Positions 17,689 through 26,345 of a DNA stretch of 64,000 nucleotides are shown piece after piece. The notes beneath the pieces are model-generated. The model had not been told where the DNA came from. It made no database searches and saw only the letters and a list, made by a program, of their open reading frames with translations. The stretch is from contig DATKML010000024.1 of assembly GCA_035541875.1 (NCBI GenBank), positions 20,628 to 84,627 on the forward strand, read 5' to 3'. The translations under genes were made by a program, and so were the position numbers. This DNA comes from JAJPHI01 sp035541875 (GTDB lineage Bacteria; Desulfobacterota; Binatia; Binatales; Binataceae). Every line of letters starts with the position of its first letter. Within the stretch, counting starts at the first letter, position 1.

Positions 17689-17742
17689 CCGCGGAGGCTG
17701 GTCGCGTCTTCCGAGTTGGACCAGCTCCGCGGTTGTTTTTTT
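17689..17742 (+). terminator. Intrinsic terminator after tig
   Basis: CCGCGGAGGCTGGTC pairs with GACCAGCTCCGCGG (one bulged base) and is followed by TTGTTTTTTT. It separates tig from clpP, so clpP probably has its own promoter in 17745-17900. Confidence 0.85.
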
Positions 17743-17905
17743 GCACAAATCTACCAATCTCACGGGACAATCCTTGACCACTCCTGCACCGCGGATGTGT
17801 GTCTTTGCAGTTGCTGATATGGCTCAAACGGGTTAGGATTTTATTAAACAAAATCCATGATACTGAGCGCGCAGGCGCGAAAGTTTTGGGTGTTATCGAG
17901 GAAAG

Positions 17906-18502
17906 ATGAGCAATTTAGTGCCGGTCGTTGTAGAGCAGACTGGCCGCGGTGAGCGGGCCTACGACATCTACTCACGTCTCCTTAAGGACCGGATCGTCTT
18001 CCTCGGTTATCCCATCAACGACGACGTCGCTAATCTCGTTACTGCACAGTTCCTTTTCCTTGAAGCGGAAGACCCGGAAAAGGAGATCAATTTCTACATC
18101 AATTCACCCGGCGGTTCGGTTACCGCGGGGCTCGCGATTTACGACACGATGCAGTTCATCAAGCCGCCCGTGTCGACGTTGTGCCTCGGGCAGGCCGCGA
18201 GCATGGCGGCAATTCTGCTACTGGCCGGTGAGAAGGGTCGTCGCTACGCGCTGCCGAATTCGCGGATCATGATGCATCAGCCGCTCGGCGGGGCGCAGGG
18301 TCAGGCTACTGATATCGATATTCAAGCGAAGGAGATACTCCGTATTCGTGAGGAGCTGAACAGCATCATTGTTCGCCACACCGGACAGAATCTGCGTAAA
18401 ATTGAACGTGACACCGACCGCGACATGTTTTTAACTCCGGAACAAGCGGTTGAATACGGGCTGATCGATGAGGTAATCGTTAGCCGAAGGCCCTCCAAGT
18501 GA
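17906..18502 (+). CDS. clpP: ATP-dependent Clp protease proteolytic subunit
   Basis: 198 residues. Serine peptidase forming the two-ring chamber used with ClpX or ClpA. Catalytic triad: Ser99 in GQAASMAA, His124 in MMHQPLGG, Asp173 in ERDTDRDMF. IYSRLLKDRIVFLG and INSPGGSVTAGLAIYDTMQ are family blocks. The N-terminus MSNLVPVVVEQTGRGERAYD is the usual processed propeptide region. AGGAAAG precedes the ATG at 17906. clpX starts 15 bases after the stop. Confidence 0.97.
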   Translation: MSNLVPVVVEQTGRGERAYDIYSRLLKDRIVFLGYPINDDVANLVTAQFLFLEAEDPEKEINFYINSPGGSVTAGLAIYDTMQFIKPPVSTLCLGQAASMAAILLLAGEKGRRYALPNSRIMMHQPLGGAQGQATDIDIQAKEILRIREELNSIIVRHTGQNLRKIERDTDRDMFLTPEQAVEYGLIDEVIVSRRPSK

Positions 18503-18517
18503 GCGGCGGGAGACAGT

Positions 18518-19768
18518 ATGGCGAAGCATGATGACCGCTCGGGCAATCTAGTTTGCTCCTTCTGCGGCAAGAGCCAGGATGAGGTTCGCAAGCTTATTGC
18601 CGGCCCCACGGTTTATATCTGTGACGAATGTATCGACCTCTGTAACGATATCATCGCGGAGGAGACCGATAACGAAGAGGCCTTCAGCCAAAGTTCGGCA
18701 GTGCCGAAGCCGGCGGAGATCAAGCGCGTACTCGATCAGTACGTGATTGGGCAGGAGCGTGCGAAGAAGATCCTCTCCGTTGCGGTCCACAACCATTACA
18801 AACGTATCGATTCGCAGAGCGTGACCGGCGAGGTCGAGCTCCAGAAATCAAATATCATGCTGATCGGGCCGACCGGCGTGGGCAAAACCCTGCTTGCGCA
18901 GACACTGGCCCGCTTCCTCCAGGTTCCGTTCACGATTGCCGACGCTACCTCGCTCACTGAGGCCGGCTACGTCGGTGAAGACGTCGAAAATATCATCCTC
19001 TCACTGCTGCAGAACGCCGATTACGATATCGAGCGATGCCAGCGCGGTATCGTTTATATCGACGAAATCGACAAGATTGCGCGCAAAGGCGATAACCCTT
19101 CGATCACGCGCGACGTATCGGGCGAGGGCGTACAGCAGGCGCTGCTGAAGATCGTCGAAGGAACGATGGCGAGTGTGCCGCCTAAGGGTGGCCGCAAGCA
19201 TCCCCAGCAGGAGTTCCTGCAGGTCGATACCACCAATATCCTCTTCATCTGTGGCGGTGCTTTCGTCGGCCTCGAAGACATTATCCGTCGACGACTGGCG
19301 GGCAAGACGATGGGCTTCCGCGCCGATCTGACGAATCGTGATCCGCGCACCGTATCCGAACTGCTTGCTGAGACGCAGCCGGAAGATCTGCTGCGCTTTG
19401 GTTTGATTCCTGAATTCGTCGGGCGCCTGCCGGTAATTGCGACCCTGGGCGAACTCGATGAAGACGCACTCGTGCGGATCCTGATGGAACCGAAGAACGC
19501 GTTGGTGCGGCAGTATCAGAAACTGTTCGAGATGGAGAACGTCCACCTGAAATTTGCTCAGGGTGCACTGAAAGCCATCGCGCGCGAGGCGCTCAAGCGC
19601 AAGTCTGGTGCGCGCGGACTTCGTGCTATCATGGAAGCCATCATGGTGGATTTGATGTACGACATTCCGTCCCAACCCAATATTAAGGAGGTCATGATCT
19701 CGGAGGAGGTTGTTACCCAGAAGGAGCAGCCATTACTCGTCTATCAAAAGACCGCTGAGACCGCTTAA
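18518..19768 (+). CDS. clpX: ATP-dependent Clp protease ATP-binding subunit
   Basis: 416 residues. AAA+ unfoldase that feeds ClpP. An N-terminal C4 zinc-binding domain (Cys13, Cys16, Cys35, Cys38), Walker A GPTGVGKT (117-124), Walker B IVYIDEIDKIA, the RKGDNPSITRDVSGEGVQQALLK block, sensor region GLIPEFVGRLPVI, and C-terminal ALKRKSGARGLRAIMEAIM. Directly follows clpP and precedes lon by 26 bases, giving a clpP-clpX-lon unit. Confidence 0.98.
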   Translation: MAKHDDRSGNLVCSFCGKSQDEVRKLIAGPTVYICDECIDLCNDIIAEETDNEEAFSQSSAVPKPAEIKRVLDQYVIGQERAKKILSVAVHNHYKRIDSQSVTGEVELQKSNIMLIGPTGVGKTLLAQTLARFLQVPFTIADATSLTEAGYVGEDVENIILSLLQNADYDIERCQRGIVYIDEIDKIARKGDNPSITRDVSGEGVQQALLKIVEGTMASVPPKGGRKHPQQEFLQVDTTNILFICGGAFVGLEDIIRRRLAGKTMGFRADLTNRDPRTVSELLAETQPEDLLRFGLIPEFVGRLPVIATLGELDEDALVRILMEPKNALVRQYQKLFEMENVHLKFAQGALKAIAREALKRKSGARGLRAIMEAIMVDLMYDIPSQPNIKEVMISEEVVTQKEQPLLVYQKTAETA

Positions 19769-19794
19769 GCGGTAGGAGACCGGGATAAACGGAA

Positions 19795-22275
19795 ATGCTT
19801 TTCCGCAACGATAAGAAAGACAATCGCGACCCCGCGAACGAAGCTGTTCCACTGCTGCCGCTCCGTGAGCTGATCGTATTTCCTCACGAGGTTTATCCGA
19901 TCTTCGTCGGCCGCCAAAAGTCCATCAAGGCACTTGAGGCTGCCGAATCGAGCAAGAAACCGATTCTACTGGTGGCGCAGAAAGACGCGCGCGTCTCTGA
20001 ACCCGGTCCGGCCGATATCTATAGCGTCGGCACGCTGGGAACGGTGGTGCAGTTGCTGCGTCTGCCGGACGGGACCGTGAAGGCCTTGCTCGAAGGTAAG
20101 AAGCGTGCGCGCATTCAGCGTTACGTCGCGCAGGACGACTTCTTCCAGGTCGAGGTCGAAGAGATAGAAGAGACCTCCGAACGCGGGACTGAAGTCGAAG
20201 CGTTGATGCGCTCGGTCAATACCGCCTTCGATAACTACGTCCGCCTCAACAAGAAGATTCCGCCCGAGATGGTGACGTCGATCGCTTCGGTCGATGATCC
20301 GGCTTATCTCGCCGACAAGCTGGTCGGTCATCTCGGCATCAAGCTCGAAGACAAACAATCGCTGCTCGAATGCTTCAACCCTGCGGAACGCCTGGAGCGC
20401 ATCCTTGGCTACATGCGTTCGGAGTTGGAGATTCTCGAAGTCGAAAAACGCATCCGCTCCCGGGTTAAGAAGCAGATGGAGAAGACCCAGAAGGAGTACT
20501 ACCTCAACGAGCAGATGCGCGCGATTCAGAAAGAGCTCGGCGAGAAAGACGAATTCAAGAACGAGATCCAGGAGCTCGAAGAAAAACTCCGCCAAAAGAA
20601 GATGTCGGCGGAGGCGCGTGATAAGTGCGAACGCGAGATCAAGAAGCTTAAGATGATGTCGCCGATGTCCGCTGAGGCGACAGTCGTTCGTAACTATCTC
20701 GATTGGTTCCTGGCGCTGCCTTGGTTTGAACACACCGAGGATAAGCTCGATATCCAGGAAGCCGAGGGCGTTCTCGAAGAAGACCACTTCGGCCTCGAGA
20801 AGGTTAAAGAGCGTATCCTTGAGTACTTGGCGGTGCAGACGCTGGTCGGCCAGCTCAAGGGACCGATTCTCTGCCTAGTTGGACCTCCGGGGGTTGGTAA
20901 GACCTCGCTCGGTAAGTCGATCGCACGAGCGACCGGCCGCAAGTTCGTCCGCGTATCGCTCGGCGGCGTGCGCGACGAAGCGGAAATCCGGGGCCATCGC
21001 CGGACCTATATCGGCGCACTGCCCGGCAAGATTATCCAGTCGCTCCGCAAGGCGGGTTCGGGCAATCCAGTTATTCTGCTCGACGAGGTCGACAAGATGT
21101 CGACCGATTTCCGCGGTGACCCGTCGTCGGCATTGCTGGAAGTGCTGGATCCCGAGCAGAACAGCACCTTCAACGACCACTACCTCGATTGTGACTACGA
21201 TCTGTCGAAGGTGATGTTCGTGACGACCGCGAACGCACTCGAGCGTATCCCGCGGCCGTTGCAGGATCGTATGGAGATCATCCGTATCCCGGGCTATACC
21301 GAGGCGGAAAAACTCCAGATCGCGAAGAAGTACCTGATCAAGAAGCAGATCGAGGCTAACGGTCTAAAAGAAGAGAACATCGAGTTCTCCGACAAGGCTC
21401 TGCTTTCGATTATCCGTAACTACACGCGCGAGGCAGGGGTTCGTAATCTAGAGCGCGAAGTCGCTTCGATCTGCCGCAAGGCCGCAGTCGAAGTGGTTAA
21501 GACGGATCGCAATGCCCATGTGAAGGTGTCCCAGTCGAGCCTCGCCAAGTTTCTCGGGCCTTACAAGTTCCGTTTTGGCGTTGCCGAGGCGGAGCCACAG
21601 GTCGGTGTTGCTACCGGCCTTGCCTGGACCGAACTTGGTGGCGAGCTGCTCAATGTCGAAGTCACGATCCTGCCGGGTCGCGGCAAGCTGACTATTACAG
21701 GCCAGCTTGGCGAAGTGATGCAGGAGAGCGCGCAGGCAGCGCTATCGTACGTGCGGTCGCGCTCGGAACAACTCGGCCTGCGTCCGGACTTCTATCAGAA
21801 GATCGATATTCATATTCACATTCCTGAGGGAGCGATTCCCAAGGACGGTCCGTCTGCAGGTATCACACTCGCGACGGCCCTTGTCTCGTCGCTCTGCCGA
21901 GTGCCGGTTAAGAACGACCTTGCGATGACGGGTGAAATCACTCTGCGCGGACGCGTTCTGCCGATCGGCGGGTTGAAGGAAAAGGTGATGGCGGCGCATC
22001 GCGGCGGAATCAAGACCGTGCTGATGCCCAAGGAGAACGAGAAAGATATCGAAGAAATTCCAGCTCCGGTCCTCAAGGGCGTTACGCTCGTGCGGGTCGA
22101 GCATATGGACGAGGTGTTGAAGCAGGCACTCACGCTGACTGATCCTGAGACCTTCCTGAAGCCGGCAACAGGGGAGAGTGCGCCAATCATTTACACGGAC
22201 TCTGACAAGGAAGAGCCGTCCGTAGATGAGGACGACGAGACGGTTGTGCCGCACAATCCGCCGAATCTGTCCTAG
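19795..22275 (+). CDS. lon: Lon protease
   Basis: 826 residues. LonA-type ATP-dependent protease. N-terminal substrate-binding domain (PLLPLRELIVFPHEVYPIFVGR), a coiled-coil region, Walker A GPPGVGKTSLG (from about 363), Walker B PVILLDEVDKM, and a protease domain with Ser687 in KDGPSAGITL and Lys730 in GGLKEK, the Ser-Lys dyad spaced as in other Lon proteases. Acidic C-terminal tail. Last gene of the clpP-clpX-lon run; a strong terminator follows. Confidence 0.98.
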   Translation: MLFRNDKKDNRDPANEAVPLLPLRELIVFPHEVYPIFVGRQKSIKALEAAESSKKPILLVAQKDARVSEPGPADIYSVGTLGTVVQLLRLPDGTVKALLEGKKRARIQRYVAQDDFFQVEVEEIEETSERGTEVEALMRSVNTAFDNYVRLNKKIPPEMVTSIASVDDPAYLADKLVGHLGIKLEDKQSLLECFNPAERLERILGYMRSELEILEVEKRIRSRVKKQMEKTQKEYYLNEQMRAIQKELGEKDEFKNEIQELEEKLRQKKMSAEARDKCEREIKKLKMMSPMSAEATVVRNYLDWFLALPWFEHTEDKLDIQEAEGVLEEDHFGLEKVKERILEYLAVQTLVGQLKGPILCLVGPPGVGKTSLGKSIARATGRKFVRVSLGGVRDEAEIRGHRRTYIGALPGKIIQSLRKAGSGNPVILLDEVDKMSTDFRGDPSSALLEVLDPEQNSTFNDHYLDCDYDLSKVMFVTTANALERIPRPLQDRMEIIRIPGYTEAEKLQIAKKYLIKKQIEANGLKEENIEFSDKALLSIIRNYTREAGVRNLEREVASICRKAAVEVVKTDRNAHVKVSQSSLAKFLGPYKFRFGVAEAEPQVGVATGLAWTELGGELLNVEVTILPGRGKLTITGQLGEVMQESAQAALSYVRSRSEQLGLRPDFYQKIDIHIHIPEGAIPKDGPSAGITLATALVSSLCRVPVKNDLAMTGEITLRGRVLPIGGLKEKVMAAHRGGIKTVLMPKENEKDIEEIPAPVLKGVTLVRVEHMDEVLKQALTLTDPETFLKPATGESAPIIYTDSDKEEPSVDEDDETVVPHNPPNLS

Positions 22276-22300
22276 GTTGTAATGTAAACCGCGTCTGTTG

Positions 22301-22340
22301 GGGCGGACCGGCCAGTCGCAGCGGTCCGCCCTATTTTTTC
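22301..22340 (+). terminator. Intrinsic terminator after lon
   Basis: A 10-bp stem GGGCGGACCG/CGGTCCGCCC followed by TATTTTTTC, 25 bases after the lon stop. It separates lon from the HU gene. Confidence 0.9.
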
Positions 22341-22388
22341 CGGGGGAAAACATAGCCGAGGGGAGGCCTGTTCAAGGCGACGCGTCAC

Positions 22389-22694
22389 ATGACAAAAGCC
22401 GATTTGATAGAAGCTCTGGCGAACAAATTGGGGATCAATCGCGGGGAAGCCGAAAAGGCGGTTAATATCGTGCTCGACGATATCGTTAATGCGCTCCATC
22501 AAGGTGAGCGCGTTAACATCTCCGGATTCGGCACCTTCTCGGTATCGACGCGTCAGGCGCGTACCGGGCGAAATCCCAAAACGGGCGAATCGATCGAGAT
22601 TGCGGCCAGTCGCTCAGCCAAGTTCAAGCCTGGCAAGCAACTTAAGGACTCACTGAACGATAGCGTAGCGGCTTCAGCCTCAGCAGCGGACTAG
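22389..22694 (+). CDS. HU-family DNA-binding protein
   Basis: 101 residues. HU/IHF fold nucleoid protein: MTKADLIEALANKLGINRGEAEKAVNIVLDDIVNAL, then ISGFGTFSVSTRQARTGRNPKTGESIEI with the DNA-intercalating arm, and a C-terminal AKFKPGKQLKDSLN. A short Ser/Ala tail follows the domain. Monocistronic, between the lon terminator and the tRNA-Val attachment site. HU rather than IHF is the safer call, since both share this pattern. Confidence 0.95.
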   Translation: MTKADLIEALANKLGINRGEAEKAVNIVLDDIVNALHQGERVNISGFGTFSVSTRQARTGRNPKTGESIEIAASRSAKFKPGKQLKDSLNDSVAASASAAD

Positions 22695-22746
22695 CTACAC
22701 AGCCCCGGTCCAAGCACAGGACCGGACGAACTCAATTCAGCACGAT

Positions 22747-22785
22747 ACGGGCGGTTAGCTCAGCGGTAGAGCATCGGCCTTACAA
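22747..22785 (+). repeat. attL: truncated tRNA-Val 5' half
   Basis: Identical over 39 bases to 34270-34308. It contains the first 37 bases of tRNA-Val up to the anticodon loop (TTACAA) and then diverges, so it cannot form a tRNA. It marks the left crossover region; the chromosome's original 5' half most likely remained here. Confidence 0.9.
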
Positions 22786-22873
22786 TCGGATACGTCATCC
22801 TATCTGGCGTTATCTAGGGCTATCTGGCTAGCAAAAACGGGCCTTTTCTCGATTTGAGATTACGTCGGATTAC

Positions 22874-23698
22874 CTACGGTTCGCTCGAACTGGGCACTGA
22901 ACTGGGCAGAGGAAGCCGTTGCCTGCCGACTTTCAGCGTTGGTGATGACCTCTTGGAGCGGCCTCGCCGAGAGTTTTCTAGTGAGGAAAACACAGCGGCA
23001 TCTAGGACACATGGGTATACCCTACACGCTTCGCACAACTCGCGAATACTTTTTAGTACAAATTTATAAAAATTTGGATCGGCGAGCGCGGCAGCGGTGA
23101 TTTTAATCGGATAATATAGTTCCTCGTTCAGCCATCTTGTCACGCGACTGTCTAGTGGTATCTCATATCTGGTCAAATGCAATTCTTGCAAGACGTTCCT
23201 AGACTGTTTGGGTCCGAATCCACGCAGATGACGAGCGATGTAATCGGCTACTTGCTCCTCAACTTGCCAGGAGACCAGCGAGGTTAGTCGATTGCATCGT
23301 TCAAGAATTTGATCTCACGCGTTGTCCTTTCGCAACCTATGCCAGTTTTCAGCTAGGTCCGATGGGATTTTGCGTTTGAACCGTTTCAAGTTGTGGTCTT
23401 CAAAGACCTGCTTGATAAACTCTTCGACGTTTTCCTCTAGCCCAATAGCCGCATAGCTGAGTGGAAATGGCTGCTGTTTGGAAAACAGAGTAACCGCACT
23501 CTCTGGTCCCGAATCTTGAAGCGTAGTAAGCCGCATCTTTACCAGAACTTCCCAAAATCGCTCGCGTGTAACCTCCGCCTTGTTGTCGACGACGTTCATA
23601 TGTTGCCGTTCTATGACCAAGAGCGCTTCGGCCTGAGCTGTTACTAGGTTATGGACGTTGTCCAAATCGGCTTGTTCTATGACGAATTGAAGTTTCAT
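22874..23698 (-). pseudogene. OGG-like HhH DNA glycosylase interrupted by an in-frame TGA
   Basis: Read through, this is about 274 residues from the ATG at 23698 (GAGGAG 10 bases upstream). The first 127 codons end in LRKDNA-TGA at 23315-23317. The same frame continues without a usable start as DQILERCNRLTSLVSW, then a helix-hairpin-helix GFGPKQSRN and EIPLDSRVTRWLN. Lys164 and Asp183 (read-through numbering) are 19 residues apart, the spacing of the catalytic Lys and Asp of OGG1, so an 8-oxoguanine glycosylase/lyase-like fold is likely. A CGA-to-TGA change would explain the stop. The upstream part matches nothing I recognise. Located just inside attL as cargo. Confidence 0.7.
22888..22908. 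repeat. Paired AACTGGGCA repeats near attL
   Basis: Two AACTGGGCA copies (22888-22896 and 22900-22908). The same 9-mer occurs twice near the other end at 34171-34179 and 34182-34190. Pairs of short direct repeats near both att sites resemble arm-type integrase binding sites. Function is inferred. Confidence 0.5.
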
Positions 23699-23796
23699 TT
23701 CAAATTGTCTCCTCAATGTGCGGTGCCGATGCAACTCAAAAACTCTGTAACCTTCATCTCTTCGTCTGCTATCGCGTCCAAAATGTACAACCGGTC

Positions 23797-24543
23797 CTAG
23801 GATCTCGCGCGTACCCTAGCGTCAACAATCCTCAGAAGATGATTTGCGAGTAAAACAATCTCTAGAGCTTCGGCGGGATCGTCGAGATTTACATCGCGGT
23901 GAGAATGCGGATTTTTATACGAACCGATGGCGCCCGCGAAGAGATTAGCGCGCGCCTCCTTCTCTCCTTGCTCGACCGACGAATCGGTGAGCGCGCCAGT
24001 TTTGGGGTCGAAAGCCTTTCTCATGAGAGTCACGCCGAGTTGGTCGTTGCCAAGACTGGCGGCCTCGCGAACGGCAACTTCCACCGCCTTCATCGCGACA
24101 AACACCGCCACATCGTATTCGCCTCGCAGAAAAGCTTTCCAGACTGAGTCGTATATCTTTGGCTGGAGAATTTCGCGAGGGAGTAGCTTTGAAGTCCTGA
24201 ATTCCGAGAATTGGGCTCTCGTTGTGATTTTTCGGGCACGGCGGCTGAGCCGCATATTGGCGCTTTGACCCATATCCGGTACAGCGAGTCCCTGCGCCTT
24301 CAACCATGCCCACGCTTCAGAGAATGCCAAGGTAACTTCCGGCCATGACGGTTCCGGGTACGGTACTGCGACGAAACCGCTTTGAATTCGCCTCCTAAGA
24401 TCGAAAGTTGATTCTTGAACTGAAGAGTTTGGAAAGTGGTTCTGCCACAGAAGGATCAATGTTTCTCCGAGTTCCTCGGGTTCCATGGCGAGGAGGATCT
24501 TCTCGTCTTGGATTTTTCGGCATACTTCGTCAAATAGGTCCAC
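23797..24543 (-). CDS. TIGR02391/Ymh-like protein
   Basis: 248 residues. The C-terminal half matches my memory of the TIGR02391 (Ymh) family: FVAMKAVEVAVREAASLGNDQLGVTLMRKAFDP, then a conserved LFAGAIGSYKNPHSHRDV, and LANHLLRIVDARV. These are HEPN-like helical domains often found with mobile elements and suspected of phage defence. The N-terminal half is uncharacterised. It lies on the minus strand near attL with the broken glycosylase downstream, as cargo. Its promoter should lie in the region that shares an inverted repeat with 30787. Confidence 0.7.
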   Translation of the reverse strand: MDLFDEVCRKIQDEKILLAMEPEELGETLILLWQNHFPNSSVQESTFDLRRRIQSGFVAVPYPEPSWPEVTLAFSEAWAWLKAQGLAVPDMGQSANMRLSRRARKITTRAQFSEFRTSKLLPREILQPKIYDSVWKAFLRGEYDVAVFVAMKAVEVAVREAASLGNDQLGVTLMRKAFDPKTGALTDSSVEQGEKEARANLFAGAIGSYKNPHSHRDVNLDDPAEALEIVLLANHLLRIVDARVRARS

Positions 24544-24673
24544 GGCCTCAGCATAGTATATTAAGCGCCCAACAGATGCCTTGTTCGCCGTCGGGCCGAG
24601 AGCGGCTTTCGTAGCATCGGCCCGTTTAGCCGATGACCTGGAAAAACTCTAATCAGGTAAAAGCCTCTTAAAG

Positions 24674-24695
24674 GCCAGTGCCCAATCGCTGGCCA
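24674..24695 (-). repeat. Inverted repeat, left copy of TGGCCAGCGAYTGGGCACTGGC
   Basis: The reverse complement of this 22-mer matches 30787-30808 with one mismatch, and weaker similarity continues about 45 bases further on both sides. The pair brackets the phage-like core (TerS/TerL, HTH genes) and each copy lies upstream of outward-facing cargo, so it may be a shared promoter or operator. Confidence 0.6.
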
Positions 24696-24727
24696 CTCTC
24701 ATCATAGGCACTCTTAGCCGTAAAGAT

Positions 24728-24760
24728 CGAAAAAACCCCGGCAGGGTTTCTACCGGGGTT
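24728..24760 (-). terminator. Intrinsic terminator of a phage-like minus-strand operon
   Basis: On the minus strand AACCCCGG pairs with CCGGGGTT and is followed by TTTTTTCGA. It lies about 20 bases after the stop of the small zinc-motif gene, as expected for the end of that transcript. Confidence 0.8.
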
Positions 24761-24780
24761 CTAGGTGGAACCAGATGGGC

Positions 24781-25044
24781 TCAGGCAGCAGCAACCGTCG
24801 GGGTCGTAGCCTTGGCGGCGCGGCGCGCCTTTTGAGTTTCAGCCGCCACTTGCGCCTGATCCGCTGCGACCTTGGAGGCGTGCTCGGCAACCGCGCGATC
24901 CAGTTCACGCTTTTCGGCCTTCGCGCGGCGACGATCCTTGGCGCAATCCAAGCAATGCTGGGAAATGTCATACACGCGAGTGTTCTTGGCCGTCCGCAGA
25001 TGGCCGCGTTGGCAATGGGTGGTTGCCCGTTTCCCGTCGCTCAA
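24781..25044 (-). CDS. Small Cys-rich (zinc-ribbon-like) phage protein
   Basis: About 87 residues from a TTG at 25044. CQRGHLRTAKNTRVYDISQHCLDC resembles the CxxGH...CxxC zinc motif at the start of many phage HNH proteins, followed by a charged Ala/Lys-rich coiled coil. No HNH catalytic part is present. The frame is open upstream to the TAA that ends the 57-residue gene at 25114, and no ATG, GTG or Shine-Dalgarno is found, so it may be the C-terminal half of a gene broken by that stop. Confidence 0.5.
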   Translation of the reverse strand: MSDGKRATTHCQRGHLRTAKNTRVYDISQHCLDCAKDRRRAKAEKRELDRAVAEHASKVAADQAQVAAETQKARRAAKATTPTVAAA

Positions 25045-25113
25045 CCGCGCTGCCGGGTTGTCCTTCGCTGGTGGGACAGCCTTGGCCTTCCTACGACGGC
25101 CCTTCGTCGTGGG

Positions 25114-25287
25114 TTAGGCGGCAACCGGGGTCTGCTGCGGCTCATGCTGGGTTTCGACCGTTGGCGTCGCCTCGGCTACGGGTTCCGGCGTCGGACCGAT
25201 GGGCGTCGCTGGCAAACTGGGCGTGATCGCCTCGATGGCGGGCTGCGGGTTTGTGATTTGGTTCTGGGGTTTGCGTGATTTTACCAT
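25114..25287 (-). CDS. Small Pro/Thr-rich protein, 57 aa
   Basis: Begins MVKSRKPQNQITNPQPAIEA after a strong AGGAGGT 8 bases upstream, so initiation here is credible. The sequence is low complexity (Pro, Thr, Glu, Gln) and ends at TAA 25114-25116. The next 72 bases continue open in the same frame with a basic stretch (KGRRRKAKA) into the zinc-motif ORF. Function unknown. Confidence 0.5.
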   Translation of the reverse strand: MVKSRKPQNQITNPQPAIEAITPSLPATPIGPTPEPVAEATPTVETQHEPQQTPVAA

Positions 25288-25431
25288 GTGCGTGACCTCC
25301 TGATGCTGTGTGTTATCCGTGAGTGAACGCACTAGAGCAAGAACCAAGCGTTGGGTTTTCGCAGGAGGGGGAGTCGGAAGGCGAAAAGATTTCTAGTGCA
25401 TTAGACGCGCCGCTGGTTAAACTACTTGCTA

Positions 25432-25971
25432 ATGGGGCGGCGTAAAGCGAAATTCACAACGACACTATTCCTAACCGGGATCGCGCTCAGCGGGAGCGGA
25501 TGTATGACTATGATCGAACATCACCGCCGGGCGACCATCGAGAACAACGATCTCGCGGCGCGCAAAGCCTGCCTCGACCTTCCCACAGAGCAGATTTCCG
25601 ATTGCCTCGCGCAGGCCAAAGCGGCCAACGATCAGGCGGTGGCCGACGAATTGAAATTCGAGCACCACGTTGAGGTGACGCGCGAAGTCGTCGGCGGGTT
25701 GGCTGGCGGCCTGTCACAGGGCGCGCAATCGTTCGCGCAATCACGGCAGAACGTGATCGACACCCAACAACGACTCGACGAATCGTTCAACTCCAGCGGC
25801 GGGATGCGAATCGATCCACCACCACCGCCCGATCTGCCGACGTTCAACGGCGGACGGCCGGTTCAGGTGGGCGATCCTGTTCCTGATCGTCCGGGGTGGG
25901 TTCACGGACCCAATAACACCGAGGTGCCCTTACCTCCCGAGCCTGCGCCAGTTGGTACTTTCGGCCAGTAG
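25432..25971 (+). CDS. Putative lipoprotein, 179 aa
   Basis: MGRRKAKFTTTLFLTGIALSGSGC is a short basic-hydrophobic leader ending in Cys, so a lipoprotein signal is plausible although the lipobox is weak. The mature part is helical and Gln/Asp-rich (ACLDLPTEQISDCLAQAKAANDQ), with VVGGLAGGLSQGAQSFAQSRQ, and a Pro-rich C-terminus. The only plus-strand gene within a minus-strand block. It could be a phage lysis (spanin-like) or cargo lipoprotein; not recognised. No good Shine-Dalgarno at 25432. Confidence 0.55.
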   Translation: MGRRKAKFTTTLFLTGIALSGSGCMTMIEHHRRATIENNDLAARKACLDLPTEQISDCLAQAKAANDQAVADELKFEHHVEVTREVVGGLAGGLSQGAQSFAQSRQNVIDTQQRLDESFNSSGGMRIDPPPPPDLPTFNGGRPVQVGDPVPDRPGWVHGPNNTEVPLPPEPAPVGTFGQ

Positions 25972-26015
25972 GCCGCGCGTTATCGGCTTTATCTGTTTGC
26001 GAGTGCAAAAAGGTT

Positions 26016-26049
26016 GCCGGGGCGCAGGCAGGAGAACCGACGCCCCGGC
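26016..26049. terminator. GC-rich hairpin between convergent genes
   Basis: GCCGGGGCG and CGCCCCGGC form a 9-bp stem between the lipoprotein gene (+) and the 67-aa gene (-). There is no clear T tract on either strand, so function as a terminator is uncertain. Confidence 0.45.
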
Positions 26050-26089
26050 GTGGTCGCGTCGAACGAGGATGATCGCGCGACCGAGATTG

Positions 26090-26293
26090 TTACGCCGTAA
26101 GCGCGACGATGTTCCATCCCTGTGACAAATACGACGCGAGCTGGTTATTGCCCAGCTTGGCCGTCGTTGAGTCGAATGTGTATTGACCGCTGCTCGGCGC
26201 AACCTCGACGCCGCTGTACCAGATCGGATTCAAACTGTACGTCGCGGGCGGAGCCAACGTGACGGACGTATAATTCGGATTCGGTGAAGCCAT
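26090..26293 (-). CDS. Small phage-like protein, 67 aa
   Basis: MASPNPNYTSVTLAPPATYSLNPIW..., rich in Ser, Thr, Asn, Tyr and Pro, predicted mostly beta, no membrane segment. ATG at 26293 with AGGGAG 8 bases upstream. Composition would suit a small structural or head-tail protein, but I do not recognise it. Minus-strand unit after the interrupted gene at 26346. Confidence 0.6.
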   Translation of the reverse strand: MASPNPNYTSVTLAPPATYSLNPIWYSGVEVAPSSGQYTFDSTTAKLGNNQLASYLSQGWNIVALTA

Positions 26294-26345
26294 AATTTTT
26301 CTCCCTTTGAAGCGCCGCGATGGCGCGATTGAGTAGCATCGACAT

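Noticed and set aside
17760..17800. TTGACC followed by a possible -10 upstream of clpP
   Set aside because: The -10 match is poor and the spacing uncertain, so no promoter was annotated.
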